From NCBI RefSeq assembly GCF_005938645.2, contig NZ_CP042171.1:5022001-5086000 (forward strand): a stretch of DNA of 64,000 bases. Reading direction: 5' to 3'. Shown here one piece after another: positions 23,915 to 31,333 of the stretch. The first letter of the stretch is position 1, and every line of letters starts with the position of its first letter. This DNA comes from Pedobacter sp. KBS0701. GTDB taxonomy: Bacteria > Bacteroidota > Bacteroidia > Sphingobacteriales > Sphingobacteriaceae. The notes beneath the pieces are model-generated. The model did no database searches, was not told the origin of the DNA, and saw only the letters and a program-made list of their open reading frames with translations. A program made the translations under genes and the position numbers.

Positions 23915-25042
23915 TTATTTTTTAGCAGCAGGATCATAAATGGCTACTGCCACCCGGCTATCGGCACAGCCGTAGTATAAAAACCATTTCTTTTTGAAAT
24001 AAACCAGCCCTTCAATAAAAACCGTGCCTGACGGGTATTGGCCGCTTTTTTCAAAAGGTGCAGTAGGTACGAAAAAGGGTTGATCGAGCCGCGCTATTAC
24101 TTTTGAGGGATTTTTTAAATCGAACAACACCTGCCCGGCCGAATAGGTATTGGCTACATAATTGGTATCCCTTTCGGCATCGCCCCTGTTTTTACCGTTG
24201 TATAAAACTAAAATACCTTTATCGGTAACAATTGCTGGTGGACCACATTCGGTCAGGTCGCTATCGAAATAATTTTTTCGGGGTTTCACAATTAAATCCA
24301 AATCACCTTTTGCATTTAAAGCAGGCTCCCAGTTGATAAGATCGGCTGAAGTAGCAATATTCATGAAACGTTCGCCCCAATACATCATATATTTGCTGTT
24401 TATTTTGGCAATTACCTGTTTGCCATTTTCTACCCTGGTTACAATAGAACCAGATTTGCATTTTAGATCCTTAAATTTACCATTATAGGCCTTACTAAAC
24501 GCAGCACCGTGTTTAGTCCAGTGTTTCAAATCTTTGGAAGTGGCTACAGCCAACCGGAATATATTCCGGTTCCATTGGGTATACAGCATGACATACAATC
24601 CTTCTGCGGTTACCGCAATTCGCGGGTCTTCGCAACCACCCGGCCATTCGGATGCTTTCTGATTGTCTTCATCAGGATAGAGCACAGGCTCCGGATTCCT
24701 TTTCATTTTAATGCCATCACTACTTTCCGCTATACCTATTCTCGAGGTACGCTTGCCAATACCAATACCTGAGCGGTCTTCTCCGCGATAAAGTACATAT
24801 ATTTTATTTTTGTATCCGACAGCTGCCGGATTAAATACGTCGCCCGCTTCCCAGGCAATTTTTTGTTTGCTCATTGGGTCGAAGAAAAGACTTTCAGTTT
24901 TTGGCGAAATAATAGGATTTACATTTTCCGGTCGTATAAATGGTCCTAGCGCCCATTTGGGAAATAGACCCTGGGCATTTGTTGCAAAGGCCAGCGGAAG
25001 AAAAACTACAAGAAGAAATAAGCGTAAAGCGATTTTGTTCAT
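23915..25042 (-). CDS. Secreted GH130-like beta-mannoside hydrolase or phosphorylase
   Basis: A 375-residue protein with a signal peptide (about 1-23) and a five-bladed beta-propeller of the GH130 family. Motifs seen: VFNPAAV (about 71-77), the catalytic-acid region GCEDPRI (about 137-143), ECGPPAI and the C-terminal YYGCADSRVAVA. GH130 contains cytosolic mannoside phosphorylases and secreted beta-1,2-mannosidases; the signal peptide favours hydrolysis or an extracytoplasmic role. The phosphate-binding residues cannot be judged without an alignment. There is no nearby SusC/D or mannan locus, so the substrate is open. Confidence 0.85.
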   Translation of the reverse strand: MNKIALRLFLLVVFLPLAFATNAQGLFPKWALGPFIRPENVNPIISPKTESLFFDPMSKQKIAWEAGDVFNPAAVGYKNKIYVLYRGEDRSGIGIGKRTSRIGIAESSDGIKMKRNPEPVLYPDEDNQKASEWPGGCEDPRIAVTAEGLYVMLYTQWNRNIFRLAVATSKDLKHWTKHGAAFSKAYNGKFKDLKCKSGSIVTRVENGKQVIAKINSKYMMYWGERFMNIATSADLINWEPALNAKGDLDLIVKPRKNYFDSDLTECGPPAIVTDKGILVLYNGKNRGDAERDTNYVANTYSAGQVLFDLKNPSKVIARLDQPFFVPTAPFEKSGQYPSGTVFIEGLVYFKKKWFLYYGCADSRVAVAIYDPAAKK

Positions 25043-25232
25043 AAAGCTAATATAACCAATTAGTTTGGCAAGTAAGTGATGGTTAGATTATCGCTAATTA
25101 AATCAATGGCGCCTAAATATTCTATTCAACTTTTTGTTTAAACGTCTCATATAAACAAAGAATTTTATCCTCTAATTATCCGAAAATCAGCCTTTAATTT
25201 CTTATTCACCCAGATCATTTCTTATTATAGAT

Positions 25233-25266
25233 AAAATTGATATATTTGATATTATAAATCAATTTT
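25233..25266 (+). promoter_or_regulatory. oxyR promoter with overlapping inverted repeat
   Basis: A TATATTTG box at 25241-25248 fits TAnnTTTG, with TTTC 19 bases upstream. It sits inside an inverted repeat, AAAATTGAT (25233-25241) and ATCAATTTT (25258-25266). The arrangement suggests autoregulation by OxyR. Confidence 0.5.
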
Positions 25267-25272
25267 ACCTAT

Positions 25273-26205
25273 ATGACTTTAGTTCAGCTAGAATATATTG
25301 TTGCCGTAGATACTTATAGAAGTTTTGTAACTGCTGCTGATAAATGTTTTGTAACCCAGCCTACCTTAAGTATGCAGGTACAAAAATTGGAAGAACTAAT
25401 TAGTGTTAAAATTTTCGACAGGAGCAAACAGCCTGTAAGTCCGACAGAAATTGGTGCGCAGATTATTGCGCAGGCCAGAATTATTTTACAAGAAAGTGGT
25501 AAAATTAAAGAGCTGATCAATAGTCAGCAGCAAGATGTTCTGGGCGAATTAAGAATTGGTGTGATCCCTACCATTGCACCGTATCTTCTTCCTGAAGTGA
25601 TTTCGGCCATGTTGGATAAATACCCGGAGTTAAAACTATTAATCTGGGAATACACTACAGAAGATATTATTCATCACCTAAAAACCGGTGTGCTGGATTG
25701 CGGTATTTTAGCCACACCACTTACAGACCCGAACATTATAGAAACTCCGTTATACTATGAAAATTTTGTAAGCTACATTAGCAAAAACAGTAAACTGTAC
25801 AAAAAGAAAGCGGTTGATGCTGAAGACCTGAACGATGAAAATATCTGGTTGTTAAACGAAGGCCATTGTATGCGTAACCAGGTTTTGAATATCTGCCGTT
25901 CTACAAAAAATAACCGTTTACAGGGTTTAGAATATAATACCGGTAGTGTAGAAACTTTGGTGAGGATGGTCGATTTGAACGGTGGTGCAACCTTGCTCCC
26001 TGAGTTGGCAATTGCAGAATTAAATGCCAAGCAGACCAGTAAAATACGTCATTTTAAATCGCCTGAACCTGTGCGCGAGATCAGCTTGGTCACACATAAA
26101 AACTTCATTAAAAAACGGATGCTTAATGCTTTAAAAGATGAGATTTTAGAAATTATCCCAAAAGCGATGAAGCAGAAAAAGAAAAAAGATATTGTTGGAA
26201 TATAA
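25273..26205 (+). CDS. oxyR: OxyR, LysR-family peroxide sensor
   Basis: A 310-residue LysR-type regulator. The N-terminal helix-turn-helix (about 1-60) includes SFVTAADKCFVTQPTLSMQV. The effector domain has Cys199 in NEGHCMRNQ and Cys208 in LNICR, the same positions as the redox-active pair of E. coli OxyR. Oxidation by hydrogen peroxide forms the disulfide and activates genes for catalase, Ahp and Dps. No such target gene is adjacent; an iron/manganese superoxide dismutase lies 1.0 kb away on the other strand. Confidence 0.94.
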   Translation: MTLVQLEYIVAVDTYRSFVTAADKCFVTQPTLSMQVQKLEELISVKIFDRSKQPVSPTEIGAQIIAQARIILQESGKIKELINSQQQDVLGELRIGVIPTIAPYLLPEVISAMLDKYPELKLLIWEYTTEDIIHHLKTGVLDCGILATPLTDPNIIETPLYYENFVSYISKNSKLYKKKAVDAEDLNDENIWLLNEGHCMRNQVLNICRSTKNNRLQGLEYNTGSVETLVRMVDLNGGATLLPELAIAELNAKQTSKIRHFKSPEPVREISLVTHKNFIKKRMLNALKDEILEIIPKAMKQKKKKDIVGI

Positions 26206-26223
26206 TTTGCAGCTTGCTCCGCT

Positions 26224-26338
26224 ATCATCATTTCGCACGGAGTGCAAAGTAGCCGAGAACCACGTAGTGCTCAGCGAAGCTAAATCTGTTTAGAGATAGA
26301 TCTCTCCATTGCGCTATGCTTCAGTCGAGGTGACGATT
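26224..26338. repeat. Intergenic palindromic repeat (REP-like), copy 3
   Basis: The element is long and partly degenerate, from ATCATCATTTCGCACGG to GTCGAGGTGACGAT, with GATCTCTCCATTGCGCTATG in the right arm matching copies 1, 2 and 7. Confidence 0.65.
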
Positions 26339-26381
26339 CTTTACAGGATTGATTCTGTAAATTGATTGATTTCGAAACCTC

Positions 26382-26612
26382 TTAAGCTAACTCCCGATCT
26401 TTATCCACATGCTCCGCCAGTTTATAACCTGCTGCAGCAGGATTTTTATCTTCTAAAAAGATTAAAATAATTAATGAAATAATAGGGATTAAAAAGGAAA
26501 TAAAAAACCAGAACCAAAAATTGCGCCCTGTTCGCTTTGCTAAAAAACCTGCGAGCAACTGTGGCGACAATAGTAGTCCGAGTACAATGGTGCCTAAGAT
26601 GATCTCTGGCAT
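26382..26612 (-). CDS. Small membrane protein with two helices
   Basis: A 76-residue protein. Hydrophobic helices lie at about 3-22 and 31-53, separated by the basic loop AKRTGRNFW, which favours positive-inside topology. The C-terminus is hydrophilic and charged (about 54-76, EHVDKDRELA). The first helix plus KRTGRNFWFWFFISFLIP resembles small uncharacterised Bacteroidota membrane proteins. No function was recognised. It lies 47 bases upstream of the 26660 gene and could share a transcript with it. Confidence 0.6.
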   Translation of the reverse strand: MPEIILGTIVLGLLLSPQLLAGFLAKRTGRNFWFWFFISFLIPIISLIILIFLEDKNPAAAGYKLAEHVDKDRELA

Positions 26613-26659
26613 TTGTTATTGGTTTAATCGATTACAAAAGCTAGTTTGATAAAAAAATA

Positions 26660-27121
26660 CTACTGATTTTGTTTTTCTACCGGAGGTACAGACAGCAATC
26701 CTTTAATATCACTCTCTACTTCTTCCTCTTCACCTTTTTTCTTTTTCTTGTTTTTACCTTTTAAGCCTTTACCGCTTAAACGCTCCTCAATGATTTTATC
26801 ATATTCGGTTTGTTGCTCTGGCCTTAAAACATTGCGGATATTTTTTGAGGTTTCGTTCTGAAGTTTATAAAATTTATCTACATCCTCCTCGCGTGAGTTG
26901 CCTGCCTGTTGTCTTTTGATTAAATCAGCCTGTTCTTTTGCCTGGTTATAAGTAAAGCTGTAGATTACGCTTTTTTGCGTGCCATTTAGTTTTAACCGTT
27001 TATCCAGATCCTCCACATTCTTCTGTGCAATTTCCCCTGGAGTAGGTACTTTATTCTGTTGTGCACGCACTAGTCCATTTACACCAACAATAATTAAAAA
27101 TAAAATTACAAGCCTTTTCAT
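26660..27121 (-). CDS. Secreted helical protein, Spy/CpxP-like layout
   Basis: A 153-residue protein with a signal peptide (MKRLVILFLIIVGVNGLVRA, cleavage near 20). The mature part is predicted helical and includes LNGTQKSVIYSF and LRPEQQTEYDKI. These two segments recall the LTxxQ motifs of Spy/CpxP periplasmic chaperones, but the match is loose. The tail is rich in Lys and Glu (KGKNKKKKKGEEEEVES, about 121-137). A chaperone-like or metal-sensing role is only a guess. Confidence 0.6.
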   Translation of the reverse strand: MKRLVILFLIIVGVNGLVRAQQNKVPTPGEIAQKNVEDLDKRLKLNGTQKSVIYSFTYNQAKEQADLIKRQQAGNSREEDVDKFYKLQNETSKNIRNVLRPEQQTEYDKIIEERLSGKGLKGKNKKKKKGEEEEVESDIKGLLSVPPVEKQNQ

Positions 27122-27167
27122 TCCGAATATTTTATATCTGCGAAGTTACTTAATTATCTTAAAACAA

Positions 27168-27195
27168 GAAAGTCCCGATTTGCACCGGGACTTCT
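27168..27195 (-). terminator. Terminator of the superoxide dismutase gene
   Basis: AAGTCCCG at 27170-27177 pairs with CGGGACTT at 27186-27193, followed on the minus strand by a T-rich stretch. It lies 27 bases after the sod stop and may also end transcription from the right-hand side only. Confidence 0.75.
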
Positions 27196-27219
27196 CTTAA
27201 ATTTTATGAAAGGTTTAGC

Positions 27220-27828
27220 TTACAAAGCCTTTTTATAAAGCTCAGCAACAGCATCCCAGTTAATTACATTCCAGATTGCCGCTAAATAATCAGGGCGTTT
27301 GTTCTGGTATTTTAAGTAATATGCGTGTTCCCAAACATCGATACCTAAAATTGGTGTTCCTTTTACTTCAGCAACATCCATTAAAGGATTATCCTGGTTT
27401 GGTGTAGAAGAAACCTGAAGTTTTTTATCAGCACCTACCGATAACCAGGCCCAACCAGAACCAAAACGGGTAGCACCAGCTTCTTGTAATTTAGTTTTAA
27501 GATCAGCAAACGAACCGAAAGTTTCGTTAATTGCTTTAGCTAAATCGCCAGTTGGCTCACCACCTTTATTTGGGCCTAAAATGTTCCAGAATAAAGAGTG
27601 GTTATAGTGACCACCACCATTGTTTCTAACAGCAGCAGGGAATTTTGAAATGTGTTTTACAATTTCCTCGATACTTGAAGTCGCCTCTGGTTTACCTTCT
27701 AACGCTTTGTTTAAATTGGTAACATAAGCCTGATGGTGTTTATCATGGTGGATTTCCATGGTAGTTTTATCAATATGCGGTTCTAATGCATCGGTTGCGT
27801 AATGTAACGCAGGTAATTCAAAAGCCAT
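27220..27828 (-). CDS. sodB: Iron/manganese superoxide dismutase
   Basis: A 202-residue cytoplasmic dismutase. Metal ligands are visible: His27 in MEIHHDKHH, a second His in GGGHYNHSLFW, and the Asp/His pair in DVWEHAYYLKYQ near the C-terminus. Iron or manganese preference cannot be fixed from these motifs; Bacteroidota enzymes are often cambialistic, so the symbol is provisional. It removes superoxide and fits the nearby oxyR. A TATATTTG box on the minus strand (27875-27868) lies 40 bases upstream of the start. Confidence 0.93.
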   Translation of the reverse strand: MAFELPALHYATDALEPHIDKTTMEIHHDKHHQAYVTNLNKALEGKPEATSSIEEIVKHISKFPAAVRNNGGGHYNHSLFWNILGPNKGGEPTGDLAKAINETFGSFADLKTKLQEAGATRFGSGWAWLSVGADKKLQVSSTPNQDNPLMDVAEVKGTPILGIDVWEHAYYLKYQNKRPDYLAAIWNVINWDAVAELYKKAL

Positions 27829-27867
27829 AATGTTTTATGTTTAAAGATTTAAAAATGTTTCTTGTAG

Positions 27868-27875
27868 CAAATATA
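27868..27875 (-). promoter_or_regulatory. Candidate promoter of the superoxide dismutase gene
   Basis: TATATTTG on the minus strand matches TAnnTTTG exactly. The start point would be near 27861, about 33 bases before the ATG at 27828. No TTTG was seen at the -33 distance. Confidence 0.4.
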
Positions 27876-28237
27876 ACATTAGAACGTTAAGATTTGTTCA
27901 TGTTATTATCATCAAATCGTTTTCTGGGTTAATGTTGTAATGCTGAAGGTTTTAATATTACAAGGTTTTGAGAATAATTTACCATGGTCCTGATTTGCAA
28001 TCGGGTTGTATGAGAAAAGCGATTGTATCAACATTTATCTTAAGTGGATTGCAAATGCGGATCTCACGAAGAGGCTGTCTCATAAAATTGTGGTTAATCG
28101 AATTTTTCGCGTTGAGCTTGGCCTGTATTGAGCTTGACGAAATATCGAAACACCTTGTAAAACATTTAAAATAAGTCCTTCACTTCGACTACGCTCAGTA
28201 CAAGCTCACTACCATGACAGCCTCCGATAGAAAAAGC

Positions 28238-28334
28238 CGTCATTGCGAGGAACAAAGCAATCTTAATGCGCAGACTAGTATCGATCATTGTAAGATTGCT
28301 TCGTCGGCTGAAAAAGCCTTCTCGCAATGACGAT
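28238..28334. repeat. Intergenic palindromic repeat (REP-like), copy 4
   Basis: CCGTCATTGCGAGGAACAAA opens the left arm and CTTCTCGCAATGACGAT closes the right. TAAGATTGCTTCG near the centre pairs with AAAGCAATCTTA. It lies inside the MITE-like unit. Confidence 0.7.
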
Positions 28335-28367
28335 CCCTCGGGGAGATTTATTTTTATAAAATTACCT

Positions 28368-28414
28368 GTCATTCATATTGATTTTTATCCAATAAATTAT
28401 ATCTCAGGATGACA
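28368..28414 (+). repeat. 47-bp dispersed repeat, copy A
   Basis: Begins GTCATTCATATTGAT and ends ATCTCAGGATGACA. Matching copies occur at 42086-42131 (reverse) and 60906-60952. Confidence 0.7.
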
Positions 28415-28476
28415 ATCCTACATTTATGAGACAGCCTCCTATTAGGCCATGAACTACTATGGACCATCAACTCAAT

Positions 28477-28944
28477 TTACCTCTTCTTCGCAAAGAAGTC
28501 CTTCATGAGTACTCCGCACTCCTCAGCCATTACGCCTCCTTTTAGCACAGTTTTAGGGTGCAGCAGGCTTGCATTTTTGGAGATAAATCCTCTTTTTTCT
28601 TCTCTGGCACCATACACAATGCGGCCAATCTGTGTCCAGTAACTTGCCCCGGCACACATTACGCAAGGCTCGATGGTTACATATAAGGTACAATCCCGTA
28701 AATATTTCCCACCGATGGTTTGGGCTGCTGAGGTAAAAGCCTGCATTTCGGCATGGGCAGTAACATCGTTAAAACGCTCTGTCAAATTGTATCCGCGGCC
28801 AATAATCCTGTTTTTACTGACCACAATGGCCCCGATCGGAATTTCATCTTCAGCTAAAGCTTTTTTGGCTTCTTCCAGAGCCAGTTTCATATAATGAATG
28901 TCTTCTTCCTCCGGATCGGTATTTTCGAAATTGTAAAAACTCAT
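28477..28944 (-). CDS. tadA: tRNA-specific adenosine deaminase
   Basis: A 155-residue zinc deaminase that converts A34 to inosine in tRNA-Arg. The zinc motif is His64-Ala-Glu66 (TAHAEMQAF) and Cys94-x-x-Cys97 (EPCVMCAGA), with the general-base Glu in HAE. The ATG at 28944 (MSFYNFENTD) is chosen because a TATATTTG box ends only 5 bases upstream of it. A longer frame to 29010 would run through the promoter. The mRNA is therefore likely leaderless or nearly so. Confidence 0.92.
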   Translation of the reverse strand: MSFYNFENTDPEEEDIHYMKLALEEAKKALAEDEIPIGAIVVSKNRIIGRGYNLTERFNDVTAHAEMQAFTSAAQTIGGKYLRDCTLYVTIEPCVMCAGASYWTQIGRIVYGAREEKRGFISKNASLLHPKTVLKGGVMAEECGVLMKDFFAKKR

Positions 28945-28948
28945 GTGG

Positions 28949-28956
28949 CAAATATA
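28949..28956 (-). promoter_or_regulatory. tadA promoter -7 box
   Basis: TATATTTG on the minus strand matches TAnnTTTG, with its last base at 28949 and the tadA ATG starting at 28944. Transcription would begin at or next to the start codon. Confidence 0.5.
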
Positions 28957-28975
28957 GGGTAATAATGGCCAAGAA

Positions 28976-29250
28976 GACTTCCGAAATTTCCAAAGGGATA
29001 GATCGGGCAAAACTTCTAAAGTCTAAGCTAAAAATTCGCTTTTGTTTTGGAGCGCAGTGTCAGTGCTTATTGGCTGCCTCAGTCCTGCTTTATGTTCCAT
29101 TACACACTCGCGCCTCGTTTGTGCGCTTTCCACTTCATCCGATGGCTATCGGATCAGGGCTATTGAACAAGAATCTGTACTGATGAGTGAATAAATTACG
29201 TGCAGACTTCCGAAGTTTCCGGGGGCAGGGGCCGCCAAAACTTCGGAAGT
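28976..29250. repeat. Composite repeat unit bounded by two imperfect palindromes
   Basis: The left palindrome (28976-29023, starting GACTTCCGAAATTTCC) and the right one (29205-29250, starting GACTTCCGAAGTTTCC) are variants of one sequence in the same orientation. The 180 bases between appear more G/C-rich than flanking genes and include a perfect hairpin ATCCGAT-GGCT-ATCGGAT. No reading frame here looks like a real gene. Confidence 0.55.
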
Positions 29251-29259
29251 ATCAAATCA

Positions 29260-29595
29260 TTAGATAAGTTTACTGCCGTTAGGCACTTTACTTTGCACTG
29301 TAGTTAATACGATATCGCCGTTTTCATCAGCAAAACCGGTAACTAAAAATTCTGACATAAATTTACCGATCTGTTTTTTTGGAAAGTTAACCACCCCAAC
29401 AATCTGTTTTCCAGGCAATTCTTCCAATGTATAGTGTTTGGTAATCTGGGCACTGCTCATTTTAATACCAAACTCGCCAAAATCTACTTTTACTTTATAT
29501 GCCGGTCTTCGGGCTTCAGGAAATTCGAAGGCCTCTAAAATGGTCCCAACCCTTAATTCTATCCTTTCGAAATCGTTCCATGTAATCTGTTCCAT
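29260..29595 (-). CDS. csaA: CsaA-like tRNA-binding domain protein
   Basis: A 111-residue single OB-fold tRNA-binding protein of the CsaA type. Motifs: FERIELRVGTILEAFEFPEA at the start, AQITKHY in the middle, GVVNFPKKQIGKFMSEFLVTG near residues 67-87, and a short C-terminal strand. CsaA forms dimers and has been described as an export-related chaperone; tRNA binding is the better supported property of the fold. It is divergent from the xylose operon, with the xylB operators lying 79 and 149 bases upstream of its start. Confidence 0.92.
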   Translation of the reverse strand: MEQITWNDFERIELRVGTILEAFEFPEARRPAYKVKVDFGEFGIKMSSAQITKHYTLEELPGKQIVGVVNFPKKQIGKFMSEFLVTGFADENGDIVLTTVQSKVPNGSKLI

Positions 29596-29673
29596 AAATA
29601 ATTAATGTATTAATGGTAAAAATATAAATTATTGAATAATTCGCCATTAACTCCAAAAATAAAGATTAACGCA

Positions 29674-29689
29674 ATTCAAACGATTGCAT
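29674..29689. promoter_or_regulatory. Second LacI-type operator of the xylose operon
   Basis: ATTCAAACGATTGCAT matches ATGCAAnCGnTTGCAT at 13 of 14 defined positions. Its centre is 71 bases upstream of the main operator centre, about seven helical turns, so repressor looping is possible. Confidence 0.55.
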
Positions 29690-29714
29690 TTAATTCAACA
29701 GATTTTATAAAAAA

Positions 29715-29745
29715 TTTGCGTTTTATATTTTTCCAACTATCTTTA
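29715..29745 (+). promoter_or_regulatory. Promoter of xylB-xylA
   Basis: TTTG at 29715-29718, then exactly 19 bases, then TATCTTTA at 29738-29745, one mismatch from TAnnTTTG. The predicted start near 29752 lies in the operator that follows. Confidence 0.7.
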
Positions 29746-29761
29746 TGCAACCGTTTGCATA
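29744..29761. promoter_or_regulatory. Main LacI-type operator of the xylose operon
   Basis: TATGCAACCGTTTGCATA is a near-perfect palindrome with central CG, the classic LacI-family layout. It overlaps the predicted transcription start, so binding would block initiation. Confidence 0.75.
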
Positions 29762-29787
29762 ACCAAATAATAAAATTAGATAAAAGC

Positions 29788-31272
29788 ATGTATTTATTAG
29801 GGATTGATTTAGGTACCTCATCCATAAAAGTTGCCATTGTTGATGTAACTACACAGAAAAATATAGCCACCGCTCAATATCCGGAGGAGGAAACAGCCAT
29901 CAAATCTTTACAGTCTGGCTGGGCAGAACAATCACCTGATGATTGGTGGCAAAATGTTCAACAGGCCATCCTTAAATTAAATTCAACAGGTCTTTTTGAT
30001 CCAAAAGAAATTAAATCTATTGGTATTGCATACCAAATGCACGGCTTGGTTGTTGTAGATAAAAACCAGCAGGTGCTACGTGACAGTATTATTTGGTGCG
30101 ACAGCAGAGCTGTTGAACTGGGCAATAGTGCTTTTGAGGCAATTGGGCATGACAAATCCCTGAAACATTTATTAAACTCTCCCGGAAACTTTACGGCATC
30201 AAAACTGGCCTGGGTAAAAGCAAATGAGCCAGACATCTATAGCCGCATTGATAAGATAATGCTCCCTGGCGATTTTATCGCCATGAAATTAACCGGAGAA
30301 ATTACTACATCTATTTCGGCTCTCTCTGAAGGCATTTTCTGGGATTTTGAAAACCACGAAATTTCTAAAGATGTAATGGAGTATTATGGCATTTCTGACA
30401 ACCTCATCCCAACCATAAAACCCTTATTCTCGGAACATGGCTATTTAAAAGCCGATATTGCCCAGTCTTTGAACTTACCAGCTGGCATTCCCGTTGCCTA
30501 TAAATCAGGCGATCAGCCGAACAATGCGCTTTCTCTAAATGTATTAAAACCTGGGGAAGTTGCGGCCACAGCCGGAACATCTGGAGTAATTTACGGCGTA
30601 AGCGATGGGCCTACTTATGATAAACAATCGAGAGTGAATACTTTTGCGCACGTAACCTATTCATCAGAAAAAAAGCATACCGGGGTTTTACTTTGTATTA
30701 ATGGTACAGGCAGCATGTACCGCTGGGCAAAACATAATTTCGCGCCACAGTCTACTTATGCAGACCTGAATATCCTGGCGTCGAAAGCGTCAATAGGTAG
30801 TAACGGTTTAAAAGTACTTCCCTTTGGAAACGGCGCAGAACGGATGTTAAACAACCAATATACAGGCGCAGAGTTATTGGGCATAGATTTAAACCTCCAC
30901 AATCAATCAGATATCTTCAGGGCCATACAAGAGGGGATAGCCTTCTCTTTCCGTTATGGATTGGATATCATGCGGGAAAATGGCATGCAGCCTAAAGTCA
31001 TCCGGGCCGGAAGGGCCAACCTGTTTTTAAGCGATGTATTTGCACAAACTTTTGTAGATGTTACGGGCATTGCGGTTGAACTTTACGAAAACGATGGTAG
31101 TGTAGGCGCAGCCTTAGGTGCGGGTATAGGCGCCAAAATTTTTAAAAGTGCAGAGGAAGCTTTTAGCAACCACGAAGTAATTAAGACTTTAATACCACAA
31201 CATTCAGCTGAATATGAAGCAATCTATCAGGATTGGAAAAAAATATTAGAAAAACAATTAGCAATTGGTTAA
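29788..31272 (+). CDS. xylB: Xylulokinase
   Basis: A 494-residue FGGY-family kinase that phosphorylates D-xylulose to xylulose 5-phosphate. The N-terminal phosphate loop is LLGIDLGTSSIKVAIVDV, the sugar-site region includes YQMHGLVVVDK, and the second ATP-site pattern is GEVAATAGTSGVIYGV. The ATG at 29788 is chosen over an upstream in-frame ATG at 29632, because the promoter and operator lie between them. It precedes xylA, 61 bases away, and the context of isomerase and symporter settles the substrate as xylulose rather than another sugar. Confidence 0.95.
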   Translation: MYLLGIDLGTSSIKVAIVDVTTQKNIATAQYPEEETAIKSLQSGWAEQSPDDWWQNVQQAILKLNSTGLFDPKEIKSIGIAYQMHGLVVVDKNQQVLRDSIIWCDSRAVELGNSAFEAIGHDKSLKHLLNSPGNFTASKLAWVKANEPDIYSRIDKIMLPGDFIAMKLTGEITTSISALSEGIFWDFENHEISKDVMEYYGISDNLIPTIKPLFSEHGYLKADIAQSLNLPAGIPVAYKSGDQPNNALSLNVLKPGEVAATAGTSGVIYGVSDGPTYDKQSRVNTFAHVTYSSEKKHTGVLLCINGTGSMYRWAKHNFAPQSTYADLNILASKASIGSNGLKVLPFGNGAERMLNNQYTGAELLGIDLNLHNQSDIFRAIQEGIAFSFRYGLDIMRENGMQPKVIRAGRANLFLSDVFAQTFVDVTGIAVELYENDGSVGAALGAGIGAKIFKSAEEAFSNHEVIKTLIPQHSAEYEAIYQDWKKILEKQLAIG

Positions 31273-31333
31273 TGGTTCACAGCCATCGGCTATCAACTAT
31301 GAACCAACAAACCAAGAATCAAAAACAAAAAAC

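Larger units (their letters stand above)
28071..28438. mobile_element. MITE-like unit with 16-bp terminal inverted repeats
   Basis: GAGGCTGTCTCATAAA at 28071-28086 is the exact reverse complement of TTTATGAGACAGCCTC at 28423-28438. The ends resemble those of IS5-type elements. The 368-bp interior contains no transposase. It carries a REP-like palindrome (28238-28334) and one copy of the 47-bp dispersed repeat (28368-28414). No clear target duplication was found. Confidence 0.6.
27829..28476. other. Long intergenic region with hairpins and a MITE-like unit
   Basis: No real gene is seen in this stretch. It holds the sod promoter, an inverted sequence at about 27992-28008 (CCTGATTTGCAATCGGG), a MITE-like unit at 28071-28438 and internal copies of the dispersed repeats. 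Reading frames that cross it are short and change frame inside the repeats. Confidence 0.6.

Noticed and set aside
27968..28174. Plus-strand frame of 68 codons near the MITE-like unit
   Set aside because: It runs across the left terminal inverted repeat and changes composition there.
28965..29183. Plus-strand reading frame of 72 codons across the 275-bp composite unit
   Set aside because: It crosses one of the end palindromes, and its residues do not resemble a protein family.
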